From Pseudomonadota bacterium (GTDB taxonomy: Bacteria > Pseudomonadota > Alphaproteobacteria > SHVZ01), in the NCBI GenBank assembly GCA_016195085.1, contig JACQAG010000018.1, positions 1 through 64,000 of the forward strand: 64,000 bases of DNA, given 5' to 3'. Of this stretch, positions 7,913 to 16,673 are shown piece by piece (the first letter of the stretch is position 1; every line of letters starts with the position of its first letter). The translations under genes and the position numbers were made by a program. Under the pieces are notes generated by a model that did not search any database, was not told the origin of the DNA, and saw only the letters and a program-made list of their open reading frames with translations.

Positions 7913-8958
7913 CGACTCCCCGCAACGGCGCCGGGCATGCGTCTTACGCAATAGCTCGGATCCTTCGATTGGCGCAGCAGCGCCGGAACGATCTCGGCGT
8001 AGGCCGCCCACAAGCTCGGATAGGGCGGCGGACAGTCGCTTTTGACCACGGCGTGCAGCCTCGGCAGCGCGTGATAAGGCACCGCCGGGAACATGTGATG
8101 CTCGACGTGATAGTTCATGTTCCAGTAGAGGAAGCGCAGCAGCGGGTTCATGGTGACCGTGCGGCTGTTGAGCCGGTGGTCGAGGATGTCCTCGGCGAGA
8201 CCGGCATGCTGGGTCACGCCGAAGACGACGGCGAGCCAGCCGCCGTAGAAGGTCGGCAGACCGATCAGCATGGCGGGCAGGATGCTGGCGACAGCAGCGC
8301 AGGCGGCGGCGACCGCGGCGAAGATCGCCAGATAGATACGGGCAACCACATAGACTCTACCGTGCTCGGCTTCCGGGATGAAGGTCTCTTCCTCCGGCGC
8401 GAGCCGGCCGGCGGCATGGATGAAGAGGAGCCGCACCGCTTTCGCGCCCGACTTCAGCGCGAAGAGGTTGAGCAGGATGCCGGGGATATACGCCGGCCTC
8501 GGCACGGCGATCTCCGGATCGCGGCCGACGATGATCGTATCGGTGTGATGACGCGCATGGCTCCAGCGCCAAACAGTCGGTTCGCGCAAGATCATGAAGC
8601 AGGCAAGCTGGTAGACGACATCGTTCATCCAGCGCGTCTTGAAGGCGGTGCGATGGCCGCATTCATGCCAGCGCGAATCCGAGGAGGAGCCGTAGAGCAC
8701 GCCATAGACGAAGAAGGCCGGCACGCACCACCACGTGCCCCAGAGCCAGGCCGCGGCGGAGCCGGACAGCGCCAGGGCGGCGATCCAAATCGCGGTGTCG
8801 CGGAGGGCGGGCCCATCCGAGCGCTGCATCAGGTCCTTGAGCTGCTTGCGTGGGATCGGAGACTGGTACCAAGCAGCACCGGCCAGGCCCTTCTCTTGGG
8901 CCTTCGCCCCCTCCGGGCCGATGAGGCTGTAGTCGCGCGCCCTCGACTCGACTGCCAT
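7909..8958 (-). CDS. Membrane di-iron fatty acid desaturase family protein (second in pair)
   Basis: 349 aa integral membrane enzyme. Its three histidine boxes are HECGH (98-102), HARHH (134-138) and HVEHH (284-288), with QHAG before the last box, which is the standard eight-histidine set of di-iron desaturases/hydroxylases. Hydrophobic pairs lie at about 55-95 and 200-245. It belongs to the same family as the gene 3 nt upstream, and both share the WNMNYH(V/I)EHHMFP block. The substrate may be an acyl chain or another lipid; the operon context with a sulfatase and an ABC importer does not settle it. Confidence 0.85.
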   Translation of the reverse strand: MAVESRARDYSLIGPEGAKAQEKGLAGAAWYQSPIPRKQLKDLMQRSDGPALRDTAIWIAALALSGSAAAWLWGTWWCVPAFFVYGVLYGSSSDSRWHECGHRTAFKTRWMNDVVYQLACFMILREPTVWRWSHARHHTDTIIVGRDPEIAVPRPAYIPGILLNLFALKSGAKAVRLLFIHAAGRLAPEEETFIPEAEHGRVYVVARIYLAIFAAVAAACAAVASILPAMLIGLPTFYGGWLAVVFGVTQHAGLAEDILDHRLNSRTVTMNPLLRFLYWNMNYHVEHHMFPAVPYHALPRLHAVVKSDCPPPYPSLWAAYAEIVPALLRQSKDPSYCVRRMPGAVAGSR

Positions 8959-8961
8959 CCC

Positions 8962-9933
8962 TCAATGTTCCTGCAGCGGACCGCGGCGGATGAAGATGTT
9001 CGGGTCGCGCCGCTGGGCGATCAGAACCGGCACGATCTCGAGCCAGGCATCGGGAAAGCCACGATAGGGTGCGGGCAAATCGTCCTTGATGAGCCGGTGC
9101 AGCTTCGGCAGATGATAGAACGGCACCAGCGGGAACATGTGGTGCTCGATGTGATAGTTCATGTTCCAATAGAGGAAGCGCAGGATCGGATTCGAGATGA
9201 TGGTCCGCGTATTCACCCGGAAATCGTCGACATTCTCCGGCAGGCCGGCATGCTGGGTGTAGGCGGCGAGCATGTGCAGCCAAGCCCCCGACATCCGCGC
9301 ACCAAAGGTGTAGACGAGCGGCATCCAGCTCTGCAACGCCGCCGAGGCGAGGATGATGGCCGCATATCCCGCCAGCATGGCCCGCGCCGACCACACGATC
9401 GCCGGTCTTTCCGCTTCCGGCACCTCTGCCGCCAGAACCGGCTCGAAGCGCCCTGAGGCCAAGCTCACGATCCGGGAGAGCTTTGCCGGGAGCGATCTCA
9501 ACCGAAACAAATCGAGCGCGATCAGCACTAAGTTCGGCGGCCGCGGCGTTTGGATCTCCGGATCGATCCCGGTCCGGTAGGTGTGCGAGTGATGCTTGGT
9601 GTGAAGCCAACGGTCGCTGAGCGGCTCATTGACGCCCATGAAGCCGGCCAACCAATGGACCGCCGCATTGATGGCGGGCGAGCGAAAGGCGGTGCGGTGG
9701 TGAGTCTCGTGCCGAAGCGACTCGATGAATCCATAGATCGCGCCATAGACGATGAATGCCAGCGCGCCCGGCAGCGTGCCCCAATAGGCGTAGCTCACCC
9801 ACCCCGACGCCGCGAGCGCGCCAAGGAAACCCGCAAGCCGCGTCAGCGGGACCAGGTCGCTACGGCGCATGAGCTCCTTCAAGGTCTTGCGGTCGACCCC
9901 GGGGCGAAACCAATCGCCGACGATTTCCGCCAT
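8962..9933 (-). CDS. Membrane di-iron fatty acid desaturase family protein (first in pair)
   Basis: 323 aa with histidine boxes HETHH (75-79), HTKHH (111-115) and HIEHH (261-265), and membrane segments at about 35-70 and 175-215. It is clearly paralogous to the downstream gene, but the middle third differs, suggesting a different substrate or position of attack. It follows the ABC permease gene by 20 nt in the same direction. A carbon-chain desaturase or hydroxylase is the safe call. Electron supply is probably the Rieske ferredoxin two genes downstream. Confidence 0.85.
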   Translation of the reverse strand: MAEIVGDWFRPGVDRKTLKELMRRSDLVPLTRLAGFLGALAASGWVSYAYWGTLPGALAFIVYGAIYGFIESLRHETHHRTAFRSPAINAAVHWLAGFMGVNEPLSDRWLHTKHHSHTYRTGIDPEIQTPRPPNLVLIALDLFRLRSLPAKLSRIVSLASGRFEPVLAAEVPEAERPAIVWSARAMLAGYAAIILASAALQSWMPLVYTFGARMSGAWLHMLAAYTQHAGLPENVDDFRVNTRTIISNPILRFLYWNMNYHIEHHMFPLVPFYHLPKLHRLIKDDLPAPYRGFPDAWLEIVPVLIAQRRDPNIFIRRGPLQEH

Positions 9934-9953
9934 CGATCCCTACCCCACGAGGC

Positions 9954-10784
9954 TCATTTGACGGCGCCCAGGGTCAGACCCTGGATGACGAAACGCTGGC
10001 CGAAGAACATGAGGAGAATTGCAGGAATCGTCGCCACGATCGAGGCGGCCGCCATCTGGCTGTGCTGCACCTCATATTGCTGCGCGAACAAGGCGATGCC
10101 AACCGGCACCGTCGCGGTCGCTCGCGAGGTCAAGTTGAGGGCGATCGCGAACTCGTTCCAGCTAAAGACGAAGGCGAGAACGCCGGCGGCGATGAGCCCA
10201 GGGACGACCAGAGGCAAGGCCACCAGCCGGAAGGCCTGGGCCCGCCGGCAACCGTCGATCTCGGCGGCCTCCTCCAACTCCTTCGGGATCTCGCGGAAGA
10301 ACGCCAGCAACAGCCAGATCGTCATCGGCAAGTTGATGGTGACATGGGTCAGGATCAATGCTGCGCGCGTGTCGTAGAGACCGAGCTCGCGGAAGACCAG
10401 ATACCAGGGCCCGACCAAGGTCATCACCGGAATCATGTGGAAGACGAGCAGCCAGCCGAGGAGGCCGACCGAGAACCATTTGGCCCAGACGAAGCGATGG
10501 AGCGAATAGGCGGCGAGCGCGCCTAGGGTGAGCACCGACACGGTGCTGGCGCCGGCGACGACGAGGCTGTTCCAAACATTGCTGAGGAAATCGGAGCGGC
10601 GCGACAGGAACACGTCGATGTAGTTGCTCAAGGTCGGGGCAAACACCCAGGAACCCTGGTAGATGTCGATCTGGTATTTGAACGAGCTCATCAGGATCCA
10701 GAGGAACGGCAGCACGATCGCAAGCACGATCGTCGGCAGCAGCACGTATTGCAGCGGGCCATGGGAGGCGAGCGGTCTAGCCAT
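9954..10784 (-). CDS. Carbohydrate-type ABC transporter permease (MalG-like)
   Basis: 276 aa inner-membrane permease with six predicted helices. The cytoplasmic EAA loop is present (EELEEAAEIDGCRRAQAF, about residue 185), and the C-terminus GLTLGAVK is typical of CUT1 MalG-like subunits. It overlaps the partner permease by 8 nt. It would form the channel with the upstream gene. No ATPase gene lies in this operon. Confidence 0.9.
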   Translation of the reverse strand: MARPLASHGPLQYVLLPTIVLAIVLPFLWILMSSFKYQIDIYQGSWVFAPTLSNYIDVFLSRRSDFLSNVWNSLVVAGASTVSVLTLGALAAYSLHRFVWAKWFSVGLLGWLLVFHMIPVMTLVGPWYLVFRELGLYDTRAALILTHVTINLPMTIWLLLAFFREIPKELEEAAEIDGCRRAQAFRLVALPLVVPGLIAAGVLAFVFSWNEFAIALNLTSRATATVPVGIALFAQQYEVQHSQMAAASIVATIPAILLMFFGQRFVIQGLTLGAVK

Positions 10785-11739
10785 GGCGAACCTGCACCCG
10801 GAGCGCCGCGCGTCGGCCGACCAATAGGAGCGAGACGATCATCAAGATGAGCGAGATCGACAGCATCGCACCATAGCCCAGTTGGTTCTGGACGAAGAAG
10901 ACGTTGTAGATATGCAGGCTGATGAGGTCGGTCGCGGTGCCGGGACCGCCGGCGGTCAGCAGGAAGACCTCATCGAAGGTCTTGAAGGCGAGCACGGCAC
11001 GGAAGACGAAGGCGACCGCGGTCGCCGGCATCAGCAAAGGCAGGATGACGTGGCGGGTGATCTGTCCGCGGCTGGCGCCGTCGAGATGGGCGGCCTCGAT
11101 CACGTCGACCGGCAGCGCCTCGACCGCGGCAAACAGGATGAGAAAGATGAACGGGACCCAATGCCAGACATCGACGATGATGACCGAGACCAGCGCCAGG
11201 CTGGGCTGGCCCAGCCAATCCACGCGCTCGATCCCGAGCACCCCGATCGCCTGGTTGATGACGCCGAAATCGTAGTTGTAGATGAGCCTCCACATGCTGC
11301 CGATGGCGACCGGCGGCACCAGGATCGGCAGGATCATGACGGTGCGCATCGGGCCTTTGCCGCGCCGGACCCTGGAGACGAAAATCGCAAGCGCGAGCCC
11401 GATGATCATCTCGGCAGCGACCGAGACCGCGACGAAGACGAGCGTGTTCACGATCGCCGGGCGGAGCACGGGATCGTTCAGCAAGAGAGCGACATTGGCC
11501 ATAGGCGCGAAGGCGACGCGCTCGACGCCGCCTTCGAAGCTGATGGTCGACAGGCTCATGTGCAGAAGGCGCAGTATCGGGTAGACCGAGAGGCCGAGGA
11601 ACAAGAGGATGGCCGGAAGCAGGCTCCAATAGGGAAAGGCCGCGTCCAGCTTCTTGCCCAAGCGTCGGCGCAAGGGCCGGGCAGCGTCACCCATGCGCGA
11701 AGCCGGCCCGGCCGCCTGCCCCGAAAGCACCCCCATCAC
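10777..11739 (-). CDS. Carbohydrate-type ABC transporter permease (MalF-like)
   Basis: 320 aa. A charged N-terminus of about 35 residues is followed by a first helix (YWSLLPAILLFLGLS), further helices and the EAA loop DVIEAAHLDGASRGQ. It is the MalF-like partner of the gene downstream. Its ATG lies in an ATGA overlap with the solute-binding protein gene. A later ATG 45 nt in would also be possible and would shorten the cytoplasmic tail. Confidence 0.9.
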   Translation of the reverse strand: MMGVLSGQAAGPASRMGDAARPLRRRLGKKLDAAFPYWSLLPAILLFLGLSVYPILRLLHMSLSTISFEGGVERVAFAPMANVALLLNDPVLRPAIVNTLVFVAVSVAAEMIIGLALAIFVSRVRRGKGPMRTVMILPILVPPVAIGSMWRLIYNYDFGVINQAIGVLGIERVDWLGQPSLALVSVIIVDVWHWVPFIFLILFAAVEALPVDVIEAAHLDGASRGQITRHVILPLLMPATAVAFVFRAVLAFKTFDEVFLLTAGGPGTATDLISLHIYNVFFVQNQLGYGAMLSISLILMIVSLLLVGRRAALRVQVRHG

Positions 11740-13076
11740 TCGGAGAGCGGCGCCAGCATCCCCGTCTTGCGTCCGGTGCGCGTGAAGATGGCGCTGATCT
11801 CCTTGGCGGCGTTGTTGAGCGCGGCAGCGGGGGTAAGCTCGCCGATGAGCGCCTGATTGAGGCGCAGGCCCAGCACCTGCTCGACCTCCGCACCCTCGGC
11901 ATAGCCCAGCACCTGCTGGGCGGTTTTCATGCCTTCGTTATAGGCGGCCATCCAGCGGTATTTGGGATTCTGCGCCAGGTCGGAGGCGAGCACGTCGGCG
12001 CGGACCGGGATGGCGCCGGCCTCGGCATAGGCGCGCTGCGCCTCCTTGCCGACGAACCACTTAAGGAACGTCATCGCCGCCTTCTGCCGGTCGGCCGGGA
12101 CATTCTTCGGTACCGCCAGATTCCAGTTGCCGATGACGACGCCGGGCTTGCCACCCACCGGCGCCGGGTCGACGGCGGCCGCCGCCTTGCCGACAATGGC
12201 GGACTTGGTCGGATCCTCGAGGTTCGACCAGGCGGCGATGACGGACTGCATGGTCAAGGCCTTGCCGCTCGCCATCAACTGGATCATGTCGGCCTGGCCG
12301 ATCGAAGCGTAATTGGCCGGGCCGCACTCCACCATCAGCTTCTTGAAGGTGTCGAGCGCCTGCAGCGCCTTCGGGCTGTTCACGGTGACCGTGTAGTCGC
12401 CGTTCTCCGCGTCTGCCACGATCTCGGCGCCGTAACCCAGCATGAACGGCATCCAGTCGAAGCGGATGCCGTTGCCGCGCTCGCCGCGGGTGATGAAGCC
12501 GTAGAGGTCCGGCTTCTTCTGCAGCTTCCGGCAGGCGGCGAAGAGATCGTCATAGGTCTTCGGTGCCGCCAAGCCCGCCTGGTCGAACAGGTCCTTGCGG
12601 TAGACCAGGACATGGGTATTGCAATTCGGCACCACCGCCATGAGCTGGCCGCCATTTGGCGTGCGGAAGCGCTTCTGCGGATTCCAGTAATGCGAGTTGC
12701 CGCAGGTCAGCACCTCCGGCGGCAGAGCATAACCGGGCTCGATCTCGGTGAGCGGCTTGAGGAAGCCGCCCTCGTAGAACTCGATCGTCCATTGGGTGTC
12801 GAGATTGACCAGATCATAGGGGCTGGTGCTGCCCCGGACCGCGTTCCGCGCCTTCTCCAACATGCCGTTATAGGGCGTCACATCGAGGGTGACCTTGTTG
12901 CCGGTTTCCTTCTCGTACCGGCCCACCACCGCCTCGAAGCCGGCGTACCAGGGCGAGGAGTTGATCTCGATGGTGATCGGCGCCTGCTTGCCGATTTGGG
13001 CCGTTGCCGGCCCGTGCATGAAGAGGGCGAGCGCGATCGCCAAGATCGCTGCGGCGTATGGTTTTCTTAAGGCCAT
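11736..13076 (-). CDS. ABC transporter extracellular solute-binding protein, family 1
   Basis: 446 aa. The signal peptide is clear: MALRKPY, hydrophobic stretch to about 22, cleavage near ATA-Q. The mature part has the cluster B lobes of sugar-binding proteins (EINSSPWYAGFEAVVGRYEKETGNKVTLDV). GGAGG lies 5 nt before ATG 13076. It sits between the sulfatase and the two permeases, so it likely binds a sulfated or otherwise decorated carbohydrate or polyol. That ligand is inferred from context only. Confidence 0.9.
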   Translation of the reverse strand: MALRKPYAAAILAIALALFMHGPATAQIGKQAPITIEINSSPWYAGFEAVVGRYEKETGNKVTLDVTPYNGMLEKARNAVRGSTSPYDLVNLDTQWTIEFYEGGFLKPLTEIEPGYALPPEVLTCGNSHYWNPQKRFRTPNGGQLMAVVPNCNTHVLVYRKDLFDQAGLAAPKTYDDLFAACRKLQKKPDLYGFITRGERGNGIRFDWMPFMLGYGAEIVADAENGDYTVTVNSPKALQALDTFKKLMVECGPANYASIGQADMIQLMASGKALTMQSVIAAWSNLEDPTKSAIVGKAAAAVDPAPVGGKPGVVIGNWNLAVPKNVPADRQKAAMTFLKWFVGKEAQRAYAEAGAIPVRADVLASDLAQNPKYRWMAAYNEGMKTAQQVLGYAEGAEVEQVLGLRLNQALIGELTPAAALNNAAKEISAIFTRTGRKTGMLAPLSE

Positions 13077-13134
13077 CTGTTCCTCCCAGTGCTCGGTCGG
13101 TGGCGGGGAAGACTGCGTTTGCGTCCCGGACATC

Positions 13135-14664
13135 CTATGCGGCCAGCTCGAGCTCGACTCCGTAGCGCGCGAACATTTCCACCGGCGCATCGTGGGCGCG
13201 CATTGCCGCGGCGATGCCGGCGAGGATGCGGCGCTCGATCGCCGGGTCACGGAACGGCCTGAGCTGCTTGGGATCGGTCTGGATGTCGTAGAGGGTCGTG
13301 CCGACGCCGGGATCGAACAGCTTGCCGTCATGCATCGGGATACGGCGCGAATCCTTGAGCGCATCGACGCGCAAGATCGGCATGCCCTTGGTGAAATCGA
13401 ACGGCTCGCGCAAGATCGCCGTGCGCATCTCCGCTGCGCTGAAGAGCGTGTGCAGGTGTGTGGGCATCAGCGTGTATTCGTGCAGTCCCGGCGCATAGAG
13501 GTCGCCGGGGTAGAGGTAGTAGGTGTAGCGGCCGTCGGTGGCGCCGATCGGTCCGCCGAACATGCCGAAGATGCCGACTGCGCGGGTCTCTTGATCCTGC
13601 GTCAAGAGCGGCAGAAGCGAGCGCCCGCGCGTCTCCGCCGGCGCCTCGATCCCGAAGATGTCGAGGAACGTCGGCATCAGATCCATGGTCTGGGTCAGCG
13701 ACCGCCGCCGACCGCCCGCGTGAGCGGCCGCGCCGGGATGGTGGATCATCAACGGAATGTGGGAGATCTCGGTGTAGTAGGGCATCAGGTTCTTGCCCCA
13801 CCAATCGTGCTCGGCCAAGAGGAAGCCGTGGTCCGTGGACAGGATGAGCGCCGTATCCTTCCACAAATCATGCGCGTCGAAATAGTCGAGCAGGCGGCCG
13901 AAATAATGGTCGCACGCGGTCATGAGAGCGGCGTAGTTGGCGCGGATCTCGGCGATCTCCTCGGCGCTGTCGGTCACCTTCTCGTAATGCGGCCAGTCGA
14001 GCACGCCGCCATTCCATCCGGTGCGGTAGCGGTCCTTGAAGCGGTCGGGCGCATGGAACGGCTCATGCGGGTCGAAGCACTCCAGATGCAGGAACCAATC
14101 GTCCGCGCCGCGGTTGAGGTCGAGGAACTCGAAGGCGCCGTCGAAGCAGCGCGGCAGGCAAAAGTCCTTTTCCTCGACCATGTATTCGCGATTGATCGCG
14201 TGCTGGAGCCGCTTCCAGCTCGCCGCGAAATCGTAGTGCTTGGCGTTGTATTTCTCGCGGAAGCGCTCGACGGGCGGCTGCACCATCGCCTTCCATGGGT
14301 CGTATTCCTGGCCGCGCACGAAATCCCAGGTCCGGAACCGCCCGTGATAGGTAGCACCGCCATCCTCGAAGTAGTGCATGTGGTCGGTGACCAGGTGCGA
14401 ATGGATTCGCGCCTCGCGCAGCATCTCGGGGAAGGAATTGTCGAACGGCTCCAGGGGCCCCCAGCTGCGATGCAGGAAGTTGAGCCGTCCGGTATGGAGA
14501 TCGCGGCGCGCCGGCATGCAGGGCAAGCTGCCGACGAAATGGCTGTCGAAGGTGACCGCCCGTTCGGCAAAGCGCGCGAAATTCGGCGTATGAACGTGGG
14601 TCTTGCTGTAGCAGCTCATCGCCGTCCGATTCAGCGAATCGAACAGCACGAAAACGGCCCGCAT
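13135..14664 (-). CDS. Type I sulfatase (formylglycine-dependent)
   Basis: 509 aa alkaline-phosphatase-superfamily enzyme. The maturation motif CMPAR is at 49-53, so Cys49 would be converted to formylglycine. Metal-binding residues are suggested by FDSLN near the N-terminus and STDHGF in the middle. No signal peptide is visible, which implies cytoplasmic action on an imported sulfate ester, or on another ester, since phosphonate monoester hydrolases share the motif. AGGAGG precedes ATG 14664. It is the first gene of the operon and diverges from the LysR gene. Confidence 0.88.
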   Translation of the reverse strand: MRAVFVLFDSLNRTAMSCYSKTHVHTPNFARFAERAVTFDSHFVGSLPCMPARRDLHTGRLNFLHRSWGPLEPFDNSFPEMLREARIHSHLVTDHMHYFEDGGATYHGRFRTWDFVRGQEYDPWKAMVQPPVERFREKYNAKHYDFAASWKRLQHAINREYMVEEKDFCLPRCFDGAFEFLDLNRGADDWFLHLECFDPHEPFHAPDRFKDRYRTGWNGGVLDWPHYEKVTDSAEEIAEIRANYAALMTACDHYFGRLLDYFDAHDLWKDTALILSTDHGFLLAEHDWWGKNLMPYYTEISHIPLMIHHPGAAAHAGGRRRSLTQTMDLMPTFLDIFGIEAPAETRGRSLLPLLTQDQETRAVGIFGMFGGPIGATDGRYTYYLYPGDLYAPGLHEYTLMPTHLHTLFSAAEMRTAILREPFDFTKGMPILRVDALKDSRRIPMHDGKLFDPGVGTTLYDIQTDPKQLRPFRDPAIERRILAGIAAAMRAHDAPVEMFARYGVELELAA

Positions 14665-14743
14665 CGCGGCAGTTCCTCCTTAGGACGGCGCGGCTCCTGC
14701 GCGCTTGCCGTCAAGCTTCCCACCGGATCCAGAGATAGGTAAA

Positions 14744-14779
14744 ATTCTTTTTATCGCTTGACCCATAACCAGAAAGAAT
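14744..14779. promoter_or_regulatory. Inverted repeat in the LysR/sulfatase divergent promoter
   Basis: ATTCTTTTT (14744-14752) and AGAAAGAAT (14771-14779) match as an inverted repeat at 8 of 9 positions with an 18-nt spacer, in the only AT-rich patch of this 118-nt divergent region. The right arm ends 3 nt before the LysR start codon. It is a candidate LysR operator for autorepression and control of the sulfatase operon. Confidence 0.5.
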
Positions 14780-14782
14780 AGC

Positions 14783-15700
14783 TTGCCCCAGAATATCGCG
14801 TTGCTGCGGCAGTTCCTGGCGGTGGCGAAGGCCGGCAGCGTCAGCGCCGGGGCGCAAGCCCTGGCCATGAGCCAGCCGGCGGTGAGCAAGGCCATCCACC
14901 GGCTCGAGGACGAGCTCGGCGTCGTGCTGTTCGAGCGGCGAGCCCGCGGCGTCCTGCCGACGCGCTTCGGCAAGGCGCTCTTGCGCCACGCGAAGCTGAT
15001 CGAGACCGAATGGAGCTTCGCCCAGGCGGAGATCACCGCCTTCCGCAAGGGCCATGTCGGCCAGCTCCGCATCGGCGGCGGGCCGTTCTTCGGGGTGGCG
15101 CTCTTGCCGCTGGCGATCGCCAAGCTGCACCAGCGTTATCCGAAGCTGCGGATCGATCTTCGCATCGGAGTCAATACCAACATGCTGCCGCGCTTGCTGG
15201 ACGGCGATGTCGACATCCTGGTCGGCCGCTTGATGGAGCCCGACGATCTGCCAAGCTACGTCGTGCGCCGGCACATCGCGGATCTGCGTCTGGCCTTGAT
15301 CGCTTCCCGCGATCATCCGCTGGCCGGCCGGCGCCGGATCGACGGACGCGCGCTCGCAAACTACCCGTTCGTCGTCTATCAGGAGGACCGCGAAGGCATC
15401 GCCGCCATGATCGCCGCCATGGCTCGCCTTGGCGCCAAGCCGCCGCGCATTCTGGTCGAGTCGACCTCGCTCCTGGCCGTGTTCCAGCTTCTCAGGTCCG
15501 GACCTTACCTCTCCTATCTCGCTCCGGGCCTGCTGCGGGCAGCGTTCACCTCCGACCTCGTCGAGATCAAGATTTCCGAGAGCGTATCGCAGTTCTCCGC
15601 TGGCGCGATGTTTCCGCGGACGCTCGCCAATGTCGAGCCGGTGGAGATGCTGGTCGACCTGCTCCGCCAAGGCGCCCAGCCGATCGAGGCTTGGGGCTAG
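14783..15700 (+). CDS. LysR-family transcriptional regulator
   Basis: 305 aa, the usual LysR length. An N-terminal winged HTH (LLRQFLAVAKAGSVSAGAQALAMSQPAVSKAI, roughly residues 7-37) is followed by a linker helix and a LysR substrate-binding domain of two alpha/beta lobes from about residue 93. The start is a TTG with a weak AGAAAG site upstream. Its divergence from the sulfatase-ABC-desaturase operon makes it the obvious local regulator. The co-inducer is unknown. Confidence 0.92.
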   Translation: MPQNIALLRQFLAVAKAGSVSAGAQALAMSQPAVSKAIHRLEDELGVVLFERRARGVLPTRFGKALLRHAKLIETEWSFAQAEITAFRKGHVGQLRIGGGPFFGVALLPLAIAKLHQRYPKLRIDLRIGVNTNMLPRLLDGDVDILVGRLMEPDDLPSYVVRRHIADLRLALIASRDHPLAGRRRIDGRALANYPFVVYQEDREGIAAMIAAMARLGAKPPRILVESTSLLAVFQLLRSGPYLSYLAPGLLRAAFTSDLVEIKISESVSQFSAGAMFPRTLANVEPVEMLVDLLRQGAQPIEAWG

Positions 15701-15869
15701 GAGCCCGTCCTCGATCACGGCTTCGGTGACGAGGCAAGCCGGTGCGCCTTACGCGGGTGCGCTTGACCCGACACGGCACGGCCGATAGCGTCGCGGTCAA
15801 TGGGTGCGGACCTGGTTCCGCGCCTGCACCCTAAAGACCCGGCAGCGGGCAAGCGTCTCTGGGGACGAA

Positions 15870-16670
15870 ATGCCATCGGTCGCGACCGCAAAGGCCAGCG
15901 AAGGAAATGTTGCCCTCGTCACCGGCGGCGGCCAAGGGCTCGGGCGCGCCGTCGCGATCGCCTTCGCGCGGCGCCGCTGGCGGGTAATCGTCACCGACAT
16001 CAACGCGACGACAGCGGAGGAGGCTGCGGCGGCGTGCCGGGCGCTTGGCGCCGAAGCGCGGTCGATCGCGATCGACCTCGCCACCGCGGAAGGTCCGGCG
16101 AGGCTGGTGGAGCTGGCGATTGCCGCCTTCGGGCGCGTGGATGCGCTCGTCAACAACGCCGGCTACGGCACCGGCGAAGCCTTCCTCGAGATGACGGCGG
16201 CCACCTGGGACCGCACGCTTGATCTCAACCTCCGCGCCGTGGCCCTCGCCACCGCAGCCGCCGGCAAGCACATGGCGGCGCGCAAATCGGGGCGCATCGT
16301 CAACGTGACCTCGCCCGCTTCGCGCATGGCGCTGCCCAACTACACCGCCTATGCCGCCAGCAAGGCCGGCGTCGATGCGCTCACCCGTGCCGCCGCGCTG
16401 GCGCTGGCGCCGCACGGCGTCTTGGTGAACAGCGTGGCGCCGGGGATGATGGACACGCCCTTGCAGCGCGCGACCGAGACGATCTTCGCCAAGCTCGAAG
16501 GCCGCAATGACGTCGAGCAGTTCCTGGCCGAGCGCACAAGGCGGATTCCCTTGGGCCATCGCACCGATTGCGAGACGGTGGCCGAGGCCGTCATCTGGCT
16601 CGCCGCCGATGCACCCGCCTACATCACCGCCGAGCGGCTCAACGTCTCCGGCGGCCTGGATCGGGACTAG
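15870..16670 (+). CDS. Short-chain dehydrogenase/reductase
   Basis: 266 aa classical SDR. The cofactor motif TGGGQGLG is at 18-25, with an acidic residue after beta-2 (VTDINA) favouring NAD. NNAG is at 95-98, catalytic Ser at about 148, and YAASK at 161-165. ATG 15870, preceded by GGGGACGAA, gives a normal N-terminus; an earlier in-frame start would add 22 atypical residues. It is the first gene of a run with transketolase halves and a sugar-acid dehydratase, so it probably oxidises a sugar, polyol or aldonate. Confidence 0.88.
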   Translation: MPSVATAKASEGNVALVTGGGQGLGRAVAIAFARRRWRVIVTDINATTAEEAAAACRALGAEARSIAIDLATAEGPARLVELAIAAFGRVDALVNNAGYGTGEAFLEMTAATWDRTLDLNLRAVALATAAAGKHMAARKSGRIVNVTSPASRMALPNYTAYAASKAGVDALTRAAALALAPHGVLVNSVAPGMMDTPLQRATETIFAKLEGRNDVEQFLAERTRRIPLGHRTDCETVAEAVIWLAADAPAYITAERLNVSGGLDRD

Positions 16671-16673
16671 CCC

